A DNA stretch of 64,000 nucleotides from positions 345,973-409,972 of the forward strand of contig JAIVLN010000004.1 of NCBI GenBank assembly GCA_020524245.1. Direction: 5' to 3'. The first letter of the stretch is position 1; each line of letters starts with the position of its first letter. Positions 19,188-27,585 of this stretch are shown here, piece by piece. This DNA is from Rossellomorea aquimaris (lineage in GTDB: Bacteria > Bacillota > Bacilli > Bacillales > Fictibacillaceae). The notes beneath the pieces are model-generated. The model worked only from the letters and a program-made list of their open reading frames with translations, did no database searches and had not been told where the DNA came from. A program made the translations under genes and the position numbers.

Positions 19188-20209
19188 TATTGATTCCCAC
19201 CTCCTGAAACAGCCTCTAAGACGACACCGTGAGCAATGGTCGGAATCGATTCCTGCTGTTGAATCATGATCGGGTTCATGAGCGCACCCGTTGCAACGAC
19301 GAAGATCCGCTTCAAATTACCCGCCTTCATCTCTTTCAGCAAATGTCCGTAGGTAACGACCGCTGAGCAGGCACACCCACTACCACCTGCAAAGACCGGC
19401 TGATCCGGTCGATAAACGAGCAGTCCACAGTCTTGATGGTTCGCTGTCAGATCATAATTTTGTTCTTTTAACAGTTCAATTAAAATCGGTGTACCGACAG
19501 CGGAAAGATCGCCCGTCGCAATCATGTCATAGTAATCAGGAGAACGTCCTGTATCTTTCAAGTGTGTTGCGATTGTATCTGCAGCAGCCGGCGCCATAGC
19601 TGAACCCATGTCAAATGGATCGGTAATCCCTAAGTCCATCACCCGACCGATGGTTGCACAGGTGATTTTAATCGGGGACGGGGTCGTACTGACAATCGAT
19701 GCGCCCGCACCTGTAACGGTGTAGGTTGCAGAATCCGGTTTCTGACCACCGTATTCTGTCGGGTATCGGAATTGCCGTTCTGCTGTTGCGTTGTGACTAC
19801 TGACTGCCGTCAACACGTTGTTTGCGAACTCCCCATCAATTAATGCAGATGCGACTGCAAGGGTCTCCATTGATGTGGAACATGCACCGAACATACCTAG
19901 AAACGGAATCTGATTTTGACGTGCCGTATAGTTGGCGATGACCGTCTGGTTGATTAGATCACCTGATAAAAATAAATCGATATCGGATGCTTGTTTAGTC
20001 CCTTTTTCCAAACAAATGTTGATTGCTTGTTCCATAAGATGACGTTCCGCGAGCTCCCAATTGGCCTGACCGCAATGGAGTTCATCAAACGATAGATCAT
20101 ATTGATCCCCTAAAGGACCCGCCGCTTCTTCTGGACCGACGACAGCAGCTGAGGATGTAATGTATATCGGTTTAGAAAAAGTCCAAGTTTGCTTACCAGT
20201 TAACTTCAT
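19187..20209 (-). CDS. spoVAD: Stage V sporulation protein AD
   Basis: Dipicolinic acid-binding SpoVA protein with a thiolase/ketosynthase-like fold, attached to the outer face of the spore inner membrane. The 340 residues include [15 protein letters not shown] and [13 protein letters not shown]; the fold is that of condensing enzymes but it is not considered catalytic. Lies between spoVAC and spoVAEB. Confidence 0.95.
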   Translation of the reverse strand: MKLTGKQTWTFSKPIYITSSAAVVGPEEAAGPLGDQYDLSFDELHCGQANWELAERHLMEQAINICLEKGTKQASDIDLFLSGDLINQTVIANYTARQNQIPFLGMFGACSTSMETLAVASALIDGEFANNVLTAVSSHNATAERQFRYPTEYGGQKPDSATYTVTGAGASIVSTTPSPIKITCATIGRVMDLGITDPFDMGSAMAPAAADTIATHLKDTGRSPDYYDMIATGDLSAVGTPILIELLKEQNYDLTANHQDCGLLVYRPDQPVFAGGSGCACSAVVTYGHLLKEMKAGNLKRIFVVATGALMNPIMIQQQESIPTIAHGVVLEAVSGGGNQ

Positions 20210-20230
20210 GATTGTCAGTCCCCCTGAGAC

Positions 20231-20695
20231 TTAAAGGAATTGTTGGATAATATATCGGAGCATTCCGATGACATAGGCGGAAACCGCTCCAAAAACGATG
20301 ACAGCTCCTGCCAATTTGAATAGGTTCGTCGCGATCCCAAGAACGATCCCTTCACTTTTGTGTTCGAGAGCGGCACTTGTGACCGCATTTGCAAAGCCTG
20401 TAACCGGTACGATCGACCCTGCACCGCCAAATTGACCGATTTTATCGTACACACCAAAACCTGTGAGTAACGAAGCGACCAGGATCAGTGTGGCAACAGT
20501 CGGATTGCCGGCTGTTTTTTCGGTAAAATTAAAAAACGTAATGTAAAAGTTGGAGATTCCTTGCCCGATCAAGCAAATGAATCCTCCGACCATGAACGCT
20601 TTGAACGCATTCAAGACATATGGGGTTTTCGGCTGCAAAGGTTTAATTTTTTCTTTGTATGCCTGTTGTTCAGGTGTCAGCTTTTTCTTAGCCAA
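20231..20695 (-). CDS. spoVAC: Stage V sporulation protein AC
   Basis: Multi-helix membrane subunit (154 residues) of the SpoVA channel; the B. subtilis homologue behaves as a mechanosensitive channel releasing dipicolinic acid. A charged N-terminus (MAKKKLTPEQQAYKEKIKPL) precedes the helices, and GGAGSIVPVTGFANAVTSAA parallels SpoVAEB. Confidence 0.95.
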   Translation of the reverse strand: MAKKKLTPEQQAYKEKIKPLQPKTPYVLNAFKAFMVGGFICLIGQGISNFYITFFNFTEKTAGNPTVATLILVASLLTGFGVYDKIGQFGGAGSIVPVTGFANAVTSAALEHKSEGIVLGIATNLFKLAGAVIVFGAVSAYVIGMLRYIIQQFL

Positions 20696-20731
20696 ATGAA
20701 ATCCACTCCTTGTTTTGGATGAGCAACACTT

Positions 20732-21154
20732 CTACAAATGGACAAAGAATATCCAATGAAATAACGAGCCGAACACTTTTCCAAAAAGAATAGCCATCAG
20801 AAGGATCAGCACTTGCTCCTTGAATCCCACCCGTTTCATGAGGATAGGAAGCACATTCAATACTTCCGTCAAAGCGGCGGCCAGCATGCCGATAAACGTG
20901 CCGCTTGCAAGGCCGATCGGAACGAGCAGCCACGGACTGCTTGTAATCGTCATGTCTCGAAGTCCGTACCAACTGGAAAAAAGGACCCCGAGGATGATAC
21001 TTATTTCATAGCTTCTGATGCGTGCATGTGTTTTGGAAATCTGCATAAGTCTGGGAAGGATGCCGAACACGGTGAGTACTGCTACAAATCCGGCACCGAC
21101 GGCCAAACCTCCACCTAATCCGATCAACATGACGCTAAGTATTTTGATTGTCAT
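20732..21154 (-). CDS. spoVAB: Stage V sporulation protein AB
   Basis: Integral membrane SpoVA protein of unknown activity with several hydrophobic segments across 140 residues. I place the start at the ATG at 21154 (MTIKILSVMLIG), which has AGAAGAAG upstream and gives the B. subtilis length. An upstream in-frame ATG at 21175 would add seven mostly basic residues. It overlaps spoVAA by about 20 bp. Confidence 0.88.
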   Translation of the reverse strand: MTIKILSVMLIGLGGGLAVGAGFVAVLTVFGILPRLMQISKTHARIRSYEISIILGVLFSSWYGLRDMTITSSPWLLVPIGLASGTFIGMLAAALTEVLNVLPILMKRVGFKEQVLILLMAILFGKVFGSLFHWIFFVHL

Positions 21155-21767
21155 GGGTCTTCTTCTCATTCTCACTGTTTTCGTTCATAACGACGTACTG
21201 ATCGAGATCCTGTTGATAGTTGAACATCTCCACATCGAGAGGACTAGGCTCCTCATTGAAGCGCTTTTTGAAAATGTGGTTGAAAAACAACACCATTCCA
21301 AGCCCGAGCCCTAGCGAATAAGGAATCTGAAGCAGAAGTGGATAATCATTCTCCCGACCTGTCACGATGTAATAGATCTTCTGATGCACTTCCTGCATAC
21401 TGACATCCTCATGGAAGTTCATAATGGCAAGTGCCGCACCGATGAATAATAGAAGCCAAACGATAACGAAGTAGACACCGGTCATTTTCGGTTTCTTGTA
21501 CTGGACTTCTATGATCGTTTGCGCGGTTCCGATTGTTTGGATGTCGATGCTTGGGTATTCGTCTCGTATCGCTTTAAGAACTTTCATAAGGTCGATGATG
21601 ACGATGTTTTTGTCATGGATCGTAATTTTGTGGATGATGATTTGACCGATCTTTTCAATGACCAGATCGGGTCCTACGATTTGGGCAAGGTCCTTGATAC
21701 GTACGGTTTGATTTGGAGAAACATGCAGCTTATGTCGCATACGTAGATACACCGCTTCAGCATCCAT
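21135..21767 (-). CDS. spoVAA: Stage V sporulation protein AA
   Basis: First gene of the spoVA operon; a 210-residue protein with an N-terminal soluble domain (about 1-95) and two membrane helices (about 97-118 and 143-163), ending in a charged tail. Homologous to B. subtilis SpoVAA. GGGGGACTT precedes the ATG, and a sigma-G consensus promoter lies 35-65 bp upstream. Confidence 0.93.
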   Translation of the reverse strand: MDAEAVYLRMRHKLHVSPNQTVRIKDLAQIVGPDLVIEKIGQIIIHKITIHDKNIVIIDLMKVLKAIRDEYPSIDIQTIGTAQTIIEVQYKKPKMTGVYFVIVWLLLFIGAALAIMNFHEDVSMQEVHQKIYYIVTGRENDYPLLLQIPYSLGLGLGMVLFFNHIFKKRFNEEPSPLDVEMFNYQQDLDQYVVMNENSENEKKTHDNQNT

Positions 21768-21800
21768 AGTAAGTCCCCCTTATGCCAATTCGTTTATGTG

Positions 21801-21830
21801 TAGTATGTTTCTTCCAAACCTGTATCATTC
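21801..21830 (-). promoter_or_regulatory. Sigma-G promoter of the spoVA operon
   Basis: Minus strand GAATG (-35, consensus GHATR), exactly 18 bp, CATACTA (-10, consensus CATNHTA), 33 bp upstream of the spoVAA ATG. The operon is sigma-G-dependent in B. subtilis. Confidence 0.8.
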
Positions 21831-21964
21831 TGTCCGCCCAGGTTCTCCAACAATTACCTTTTAATGAGTTGAGCATGCTTAGGACCATCAAATTGCTTAG
21901 GCTCTTTTCTAGAAGAGTGTTGTTTTTGAGACGATACCTAGAAACTGTGACACTTGAGGCAAGT

Positions 21965-22093
21965 TTGATTTCCACTACGGACAGTCACTTTCCGCGGGCA
22001 ACGCTTCAGCTTCCTCGGAAGTAAAACCGCTTCCTGCGGGATCTTCAGCTGTTGCTTTTCCCGCAGGAGTCGACTGTCCTACGCTCCAATCAA
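21965..22093. repeat. About 125-bp palindromic repeat, copy 1
   Basis: Starts GATTTCCACTAC, continues CTTTCCGCGGGC, then TTCCCGCAGGAGTCGACTGT and ends CTCCAATCAA. This layout resembles a dispersed repeat I know from many Bacillaceae genomes (recalled, not searched). No coding capacity is apparent. It is one arm of the inverted pair filling the 559-bp gap between sigF and spoVAA. Confidence 0.65.
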
Positions 22094-22103
22094 AAGGACC
22101 TAG

Positions 22104-22229
22104 CGAAGGAAATACACGTAGACTCCTGCGGGAAAGCGAAGACGTTGAGACCCCACAGTGAGCGTACTTTGCGAACGAGGAGGCTCAGCGCGAGCCCGTG
22201 GAAAGCGTAGTGTATTTCCGAAGCGGTAG
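22104..22229. repeat. About 125-bp palindromic repeat, copy 2 (inverted)
   Basis: Reverse-complement relative of copy 1: GACTCCTGCGGGAAAGCG, then GAGGAGGCTCAGCG, GCCCGTGGAAAGCG and GTGTATTTCCG. GACTCCTGCGGGAAA pairs with TTTCCCGCAGGAGTC of copy 1. Divergence between the copies suggests separate insertions or long residence. Confidence 0.6.
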
Positions 22230-22306
22230 AATATCTCGCAATTTAAACCAACAGCCAGGGTTAAGGAACAATAATGTCTGCAAAAAGATCCTTACTTTAA
22301 AACGTA

Positions 22307-22349
22307 AAAAACCCAGATGCGACGAGTCATTCGTCCATCTGGGTTTTCA
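22307..22349 (-). terminator. Terminator overlapping the end of sigF
   Basis: Minus strand AAAACCCAGATGG and CATCTGGGTTTTTT form a strong hairpin whose 5' arm is made of the last sigF codons; the sigF stop lies in the loop. Confidence 0.8.
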
Positions 22350-23085
22350 TTTCCTGCAATATTTTCTTTTCGAGGCGGGAGACTTGGACTTGTGAGATAC
22401 CAAGCCTTGTAGCGACTTCAGACTGGGTTTGATCTTTGAAGTATCTGAGGTACACGATCAGCCGCTCACGTTCATTGAGCGTTTGTATGGCTTCCCTCAA
22501 AGCAATCTGATCGAACCACTTCATTTCCTCTTGGTCCGAGATTTGATCAAGCAAGGTAATCGGATCGCCATCGTTTTCATAAACCGTCTCATGGATGGAG
22601 GAAGGTGCTCTAACAGCTTCTTGGGCCATCACGACGTCTTCAGGACTGATCTCGAGTTTCGAGGCGATTTCATTGATCGTCGGGTTCCTCCCGAGATCTT
22701 TTGATAATTCGTCTTTCATTTTCCGGACTTTATTGCCGAGCTCCTTCAAGGAACGGCTGACTTTTACAGTGCCATCATCCCTTATGAACCGTTGGATCTC
22801 TCCAATGATCATCGGTACCGCATAGGTTGAGAATTTTACGTCATAACTAAGATCGAATTTATCGACAGATTTGAGCAGACCAATACTTCCGATTTGGAAA
22901 AGGTCATCCGGTTCGTACCCTCTGTTCAAAAAACGTTGTACAACTGACCAGACAAGGCGCATGTTCTTCTCGACAATCGTATCACGAGCCGTCTGATCAC
23001 CATCTTGACTACGTTGAATCAACTCTTTCATTTCCTTGTCATTCAGGTACGTGGTCTTTTTATCTTGTTTGACGTCCAAATCCAT
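22327..23085 (-). CDS. sigF: Sporulation sigma factor SigF
   Basis: First forespore-specific sigma factor, held inactive by SpoIIAB until SpoIIAA releases it. The 252 residues include region 2 (PDDLFQIGSIGLLKSVDKFD and KFSTYAVPMIIGEIQRFIRD) and region 4 (SEVATRLGISQVQVSRLEKK). Third gene of spoIIAA-spoIIAB-sigF. The SigF assignment over SigG rests on this operon. Confidence 0.96.
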   Translation of the reverse strand: MDLDVKQDKKTTYLNDKEMKELIQRSQDGDQTARDTIVEKNMRLVWSVVQRFLNRGYEPDDLFQIGSIGLLKSVDKFDLSYDVKFSTYAVPMIIGEIQRFIRDDGTVKVSRSLKELGNKVRKMKDELSKDLGRNPTINEIASKLEISPEDVVMAQEAVRAPSSIHETVYENDGDPITLLDQISDQEEMKWFDQIALREAIQTLNERERLIVYLRYFKDQTQSEVATRLGISQVQVSRLEKKILQEMKTQMDE

Positions 23086-23098
23086 AGGCTTAGCTCCC

Positions 23099-23539
23099 TT
23101 AATTACAAAGCGCTTTATGATTTGATAAATACTTTTTCAAGCGGATCGTGGTGCCGAAGGATTTTTCTGTTTCAATCTCAATCTGATCCATGAAGTTCTC
23201 CATGATCGTGAAGCCCATTCCTGAACGTTCCAGTTCAGGCTTAGTGGTGAATAATGGCTGACGGGCTTCGTCCAGGTTATCGATTCCGATCCCTTCATCG
23301 CGAATGACGACTTCAACACAACCGTCCTCCAAACGACATTCGATGTGCACCATGCCATTCTCTTTGTTTTCATATCCATGAATGATTGCATTCGTAACCG
23401 CTTCAGAAACGACGGTCTTGATTTCCGTCAATTCATCGACAGTCGGATCGAGCTGCGCGATGAACGCTGCTACTGTTACACGTGCAAAGGATTCATTTTC
23501 ACTTTTCGCAGAGAATTCCATTTTCATTACATTTTCCAT
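23099..23539 (-). CDS. spoIIAB: Anti-sigma F factor and SpoIIAA kinase SpoIIAB
   Basis: GHKL-type serine kinase that binds SigF in the predivisional cell and phosphorylates SpoIIAA. The 146 residues show the N-box [14 protein letters not shown] and G1 box RDEGIGI, then [12 protein letters not shown]. The stop of spoIIAA overlaps its start. Length and order are canonical. Confidence 0.96.
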   Translation of the reverse strand: MENVMKMEFSAKSENESFARVTVAAFIAQLDPTVDELTEIKTVVSEAVTNAIIHGYENKENGMVHIECRLEDGCVEVVIRDEGIGIDNLDEARQPLFTTKPELERSGMGFTIMENFMDQIEIETEKSFGTTIRLKKYLSNHKALCN

Positions 23540-23889
23540 TATGCCACCCCCAGCGTGTTCAGTGCTTTTTGTTCACTGTCCTCAAGACGGATGATCTTGA
23601 ACAAGCCTGACATTTCGAACAGTCTTTTTACAGAAGGGGAGATCGAACATACAACCATTTCTCCACCTTGACTTTTAATCAATTTATATCGGCCTAGGAT
23701 TACACCTAATCCTGAGCTATCCATAAAAGACAAGGCTTCCAAATTCAAAACGATGTCATGAATCTGATTTTCTTGGATGGTCTGGTCGACTTCTTCTCGT
23801 AACTGTGCCGCTGTATGGTGGTCTAATTCACCGGATAATCGGATACAAAGTACACGGTCTTTCACTTCGAGTTTTACGCTGAGACTCAC
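23539..23889 (-). CDS. spoIIAA: Anti-anti-sigma F factor SpoIIAA
   Basis: STAS-domain protein (116 residues) that, when dephosphorylated by SpoIIE, displaces SigF from SpoIIAB. The phosphorylation site lies in [13 protein letters not shown]58 by the family numbering. The start is GTG at 23889 behind GGAGGAGAGG. First gene of the spoIIA operon in this genome; dacF is 100 bp upstream with its own spacing. Confidence 0.95.
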   Translation of the reverse strand: MSLSVKLEVKDRVLCIRLSGELDHHTAAQLREEVDQTIQENQIHDIVLNLEALSFMDSSGLGVILGRYKLIKSQGGEMVVCSISPSVKRLFEMSGLFKIIRLEDSEQKALNTLGVA

Positions 23890-23921
23890 TTACCTCTCCT
23901 CCTTCTTCTGGGTAGTGAGTC

Positions 23922-23949
23922 AATTCTATACCGCTATAGTTGAATCCTT
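23922..23949 (-). promoter_or_regulatory. Candidate sigma-H promoter of the spoIIA operon
   Basis: Minus strand AAGGATT (-35-like, consensus RWAGGAWWT) and AGAATT (-10-like, consensus HGAAT), about 14-16 bp apart, 30-60 bp upstream of the spoIIAA GTG. Transcription of spoIIA by sigma-H is established in B. subtilis. Confidence 0.6.
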
Positions 23950-23989
23950 CACGATGACAAAACTAGTGTCGAATCGATAAAATAATACT

Positions 23990-25162
23990 TTATGGTGTTT
24001 GTGAGAACTTACCGACAGTTCGCTTGAATAGCCCCCACCAGTTAGCTGACGGGACGTTTTCAGATGCGACAAGTGGCGATTGAGTCACGGTTTTTCCGTT
24101 GTTTTTCACAACGAGTGTTCCAAGACGATCCCCTTTCTCAATCGGCATGTTGAGACTCTTTTTGATTTTGATTTCCGTTTTCAGCTTCAGTTTCTTCTCT
24201 CCTTTTTTCATCAAAATGGAGATCGGCTCTGAAGTCTGCATTTGGACGGTTTTGGAAGCACCTTTTTGCACTTCGACTTTCTCGATCATTTGATGACGAT
24301 CGTAGAGCTTTTGCGTTTCGTAATTGGCGAAGGCGTAATCAAGCATTTGGGTCACTTGAGCGTTCCGTTCTTTTGTCGTAGGAGCACCCATTACGACCGC
24401 GATGACACGCATGCCGTTTTTCTTAGCAGTAGCCGTCAGACAATATTTCGCTTCAGACGTGTACCCTGTTTTGAGCCCATCGACGCCAGGATAGAATTTT
24501 ACAAGCTTGTTCGTGTTCACGAGCCAGAATTTCTTCTCGGTATTTTCACGTAAGTAATCTTCGTATTGACCGGTATACTTCGTAATCTGCTCGTACTTCA
24601 ATAGTTCCTTTGCCATCAGCGCCATATCCCGGGCAGTACTGTAGTGCTCCTTACCAGGAAGACCTGTCGCATTTTCGAAGTGTGTATTTTTCAGGCCCAG
24701 TTCCTTCGCCTTGTCGTTCATCAGTTTCACGAACGCATCGTTTGTTCCGGCGATATGCTCACCAAGTGCAACGGATGCATCGTTCCCTGAAGCTAACGCA
24801 ATCCCTTTAAGCATCTCTTCAACCGTCATTTCTTCTCCAGCTTCCAGGAAAATTTGAGAACCTCCCATTGAAGCAGCGTATTCGCTCGTACGCACTTTGT
24901 CTTTCATGTTGATTTTGCCTTTATGAAGGGCTTCCATCACGAGAATCATCGTCATGATTTTGGTCATACTTGCTGGAGGAAGCTTCTCATCAGCATTTTT
25001 ATCAAATAAAACACTGCCCGTATCCCTTTCAATCAGGATGGCAGAAGATGCATTATTCGCAAGAGAGTTCACAGTTACATGGTCTTCGTTTGCAAAAGCG
25101 GCCGGTGATACAACTGAAAAAGCGATCATAACCGCCAGAATACTAGAAAAAATACGTTTCAT
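23990..25162 (-). CDS. dacF: Forespore D-alanyl-D-alanine carboxypeptidase DacF
   Basis: Serine-type carboxypeptidase acting with DacB on spore cortex cross-linking. A signal peptide (about 1-25, ending AAFA) precedes the S11 motifs S65-M-T-K68, S125-G-N127 and K231-T-G, and a C-terminal beta-domain. Length 390. It lies directly upstream of spoIIA as in B. subtilis. Confidence 0.93.
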   Translation of the reverse strand: MKRIFSSILAVMIAFSVVSPAAFANEDHVTVNSLANNASSAILIERDTGSVLFDKNADEKLPPASMTKIMTMILVMEALHKGKINMKDKVRTSEYAASMGGSQIFLEAGEEMTVEEMLKGIALASGNDASVALGEHIAGTNDAFVKLMNDKAKELGLKNTHFENATGLPGKEHYSTARDMALMAKELLKYEQITKYTGQYEDYLRENTEKKFWLVNTNKLVKFYPGVDGLKTGYTSEAKYCLTATAKKNGMRVIAVVMGAPTTKERNAQVTQMLDYAFANYETQKLYDRHQMIEKVEVQKGASKTVQMQTSEPISILMKKGEKKLKLKTEIKIKKSLNMPIEKGDRLGTLVVKNNGKTVTQSPLVASENVPSANWWGLFKRTVGKFSQTP

Positions 25163-25235
25163 GGCATAATCCCTCCATTCTTATTATTCTTATATTTTCC
25201 AATTTTGGAGAGTTTATACTAGTGCGAGGACTGGG

Positions 25236-25348
25236 TTTTTGAAAAAGGGGAGTGGGTTTTAGAAATTTGCGCTCTCATCTTAGAAAAATCACATGAGGTT
25301 TTAGAATTTTGCACGTGGGTCTTAGAAAAACAGCGACTCGTTTTAGAA
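25236..25348. repeat. 21-bp tandem repeat array (six units)
   Basis: The core T(T/C)TTAGAA starts at 25257, 25278, 25299, 25320 and 25341, with a variant TTTTTGAA at 25236, exactly 21 bp apart. The other positions of each unit differ. On the minus strand it reads as a heptapeptide series with SKT at each step, but no credible start supports translation. It lies in the 265-bp gap between dacF and pdp. Confidence 0.75.
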
Positions 25349-25377
25349 CTCGGGCCTTTTTTACTACCACATTCCAA

Positions 25378-25417
25378 TAAAAAAACTGCCCTGGAGCATT
25401 CGCTCAAGGGCAGTTTC
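25378..25417 (-). terminator. Terminator of the drm-pun-pdp operon
   Basis: Minus strand AAACTGCCCTTGAGC / GCTCCAGGGCAGTTT hairpin followed by TTTTTTT, 10 bp after the pdp stop. Confidence 0.88.
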
Positions 25418-25427
25418 ACCTTATAGT

Positions 25428-26729
25428 TTACATAATTTCTTTATAGACAAGTGGTGGTGCATCCACTTTTTCAGCTGAGATTGTGTAGGATTCACGTAGT
25501 TTCTTCAATACATCGTCTACGTTTTCCTGGTTGCTGTGAATAGTTGCGAGCGCTTCGCCTTTCTTCACTTCTTCTCCAACCTTCTTGTGAAGGACGATTC
25601 CGACAGCCAAGTCGATTTCAGATTCCTTCGTCGCACGACCAGCACCTAACCACATTGCCGCAGTTCCGACTTCGTTCGCAACGATTTCAGAAACGTATCC
25701 ATCCCGGTCTGCTTCAAACGCAATTTGGTACTGAGCTTGTGGCATTTTGCTTGGATCGTCGATGACCGAAGCATCTCCACCTTGTGCAGCCAAGAACGTC
25801 TTGAACGCTTCAATTGCTTTGCCATTTTCCATGACTTCAATCAACATTTCACGCGCTTCTTCTTTTGTTTCTGCTTTTCCAGCAAGCATCACCATGAATG
25901 AGCCTAGCGTGAGGCAAAGCTCTTCCAGGTCTTTCGGTCCTTTACCGCGCAATGTATCCGCTGCTTCTTTTACCTCTAACGCATTTCCAATTGCGAATCC
26001 GAGCGGCTGGCTCATATCGGAAATAACAGCCATTGTGTTACGACCGACGTTGTTTCCGATTTTCACCATCGCATTTGCAAGTTCTTCCGCTTGCTCGACT
26101 TCCGTCATGAATGCGCCTGCACCTGTTTTAACGTCAAGCACGATTGCGTCAGCACCTGCAGCGATCTTTTTACTCATGATAGAGCTTGCGATCAACGGGA
26201 TCGAATTGACCGTTCCGGTTACGTCACGTAGTCCATACAACTTCTTGTCTGCAGGCGTCAAGTTACCGCTCTGACCGATGACAGCAATCTTGTTCTTGTT
26301 GACGAGGTCGACGAATTCGTCTTTCTCAAGTTCAACGTGGAAACCAGGGACAGCTTCTAACTTGTCGATCGTTCCGCCTGTATGACCGAGACCACGGCCA
26401 GACATTTTCGCGACTGGAACGTCAAGCGCAGCGACCAATGGGGCCAATACGAGCGTTGTCGTATCACCGACACCACCTGTGGAGTGCTTATCGACTTTGA
26501 TGCCTTCAATCGCAGATAGGTCGATTTGATCACCAGACTCGACCATCGCCATCGTGAAGTTCGCGCGTTCTTCTTCCGTCATATCGGTAAAATAGATCGC
26601 CATTGCTAGCGCAGACATTTGATAGTCTGGGATGTCTCCATCTGTATATCCTTCAATGATGAAGTCAATCTCTTCTTTAGAGAGCTCTTGACCATTACGT
26701 TTTTTCTCGATTAAATCTACCATTCTCAT
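25428..26729 (-). CDS. pdp: Pyrimidine-nucleoside phosphorylase
   Basis: Phosphorolysis of uridine, deoxyuridine and thymidine to base plus (deoxy)ribose 1-phosphate. The 433 residues carry [18 protein letters not shown] (phosphate binding) and [18 protein letters not shown], hallmarks of the family. Last gene of a salvage operon whose drm product converts the sugar 1-phosphate onward. Confidence 0.94.
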   Translation of the reverse strand: MRMVDLIEKKRNGQELSKEEIDFIIEGYTDGDIPDYQMSALAMAIYFTDMTEEERANFTMAMVESGDQIDLSAIEGIKVDKHSTGGVGDTTTLVLAPLVAALDVPVAKMSGRGLGHTGGTIDKLEAVPGFHVELEKDEFVDLVNKNKIAVIGQSGNLTPADKKLYGLRDVTGTVNSIPLIASSIMSKKIAAGADAIVLDVKTGAGAFMTEVEQAEELANAMVKIGNNVGRNTMAVISDMSQPLGFAIGNALEVKEAADTLRGKGPKDLEELCLTLGSFMVMLAGKAETKEEAREMLIEVMENGKAIEAFKTFLAAQGGDASVIDDPSKMPQAQYQIAFEADRDGYVSEIVANEVGTAAMWLGAGRATKESEIDLAVGIVLHKKVGEEVKKGEALATIHSNQENVDDVLKKLRESYTISAEKVDAPPLVYKEIM

Positions 26730-26747
26730 GCGAAATCATTCCTTGTT

Positions 26748-27569
26748 TTAAACTTTTTCAATAACTGAACGTAATAATTGCTTAAATGTCGGTTTCGTGC
26801 GGTTCGCAACCTCTACAACTTGTTCGTGCGTCAACGGTTCGAGTTCCTCAGCGATTGCCATATCCGTGATACACGAAATGCCGATCGTTTTCATATCCAT
26901 ATGGCGGGCGACGATCACTTCAGGAACGGTGGACATTCCGACCGTATCTGCCCCAAGTGTGCGCAGCATCTTCAACTCAGCACGGGTCATATACGTCGGT
27001 CCACTTATGGAAGCATATACCCCTTTTTGCAATTTGATATCTTGCTCTTCTCCTACTTTTTCAACCAATTCAATGAGTTCAGGTGTGTACGCTGTACTCA
27101 TATCAGGAAAACGTGGTCCGAGTTCTTTGTCGTTCGGTCCAATCAGCGGGTTCGCTCCTGTCAGGTTCAAGTGGTCCTCTATGATCATCAAGTCTCCAGC
27201 TTTGAAATCAGGGTTCATTCCACCACATGCATTTGTGACAATGATCTGCTCAACGCCTAACCCTTTCATGACACGGACAGGGAAAGTAACTTCCTGCATG
27301 GAATATCCTTCGTAAAAATGGAAGCGTCCCTGCATGGCGACGACAATCTTACCGCTCATTTCTCCGATGACCAATTTCCCTGCATGCCCCTCAACCGTTG
27401 AGACTGGGAAGTGCGGAATATCCGCATAATCAATGTAAGTGGCATTTTCGATTTCATCCGCAAAATCTCCTAGACCAGACCCTAAAATAAGACCGATCGT
27501 CGGTTGTTGCTCTGTGAACGATTGTATTTTACCTACTGATTCTTTTATTTGATTCATAAGGTTAGACAT
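26748..27569 (-). CDS. Purine nucleoside phosphorylase, paralogue 2
   Basis: Trimeric-type (PNP/MTAP family) phosphorylase of 273 residues: LGSGLGDFADEIE, VEGHAGKLVIG, MQGRFHFYEGYSMQEVTFPVRVM, TNACGGMNPDF and VGMSTVPEVIVARHM. It is a close tandem paralogue of the gene 16 bp upstream; whole motif blocks are shared. The active-site ACGGMN here versus AAGGIN in the other copy may point to a substrate shift, but this cannot be resolved by eye. Confidence 0.92.
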   Translation of the reverse strand: MSNLMNQIKESVGKIQSFTEQQPTIGLILGSGLGDFADEIENATYIDYADIPHFPVSTVEGHAGKLVIGEMSGKIVVAMQGRFHFYEGYSMQEVTFPVRVMKGLGVEQIIVTNACGGMNPDFKAGDLMIIEDHLNLTGANPLIGPNDKELGPRFPDMSTAYTPELIELVEKVGEEQDIKLQKGVYASISGPTYMTRAELKMLRTLGADTVGMSTVPEVIVARHMDMKTIGISCITDMAIAEELEPLTHEQVVEVANRTKPTFKQLLRSVIEKV

Positions 27570-27585
27570 GAATATCCCCCTTTAC

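Noticed and set aside
21757..21975. 72-residue minus-strand ORF upstream of spoVAA
   Set aside because: Contains the sigma-G promoter, has no family resemblance and no ribosome binding site.
21965..22229. Named structured RNA of Bacillaceae
   Set aside because: Considered because of GTCCT-type loops, but the match to any known RNA motif cannot be shown by eye; described as a repeat instead.
25219..25419. 66-residue minus-strand ORF of SKT heptads
   Set aside because: It begins inside the pdp terminator and consists of the 21-bp repeat; no ribosome binding site.
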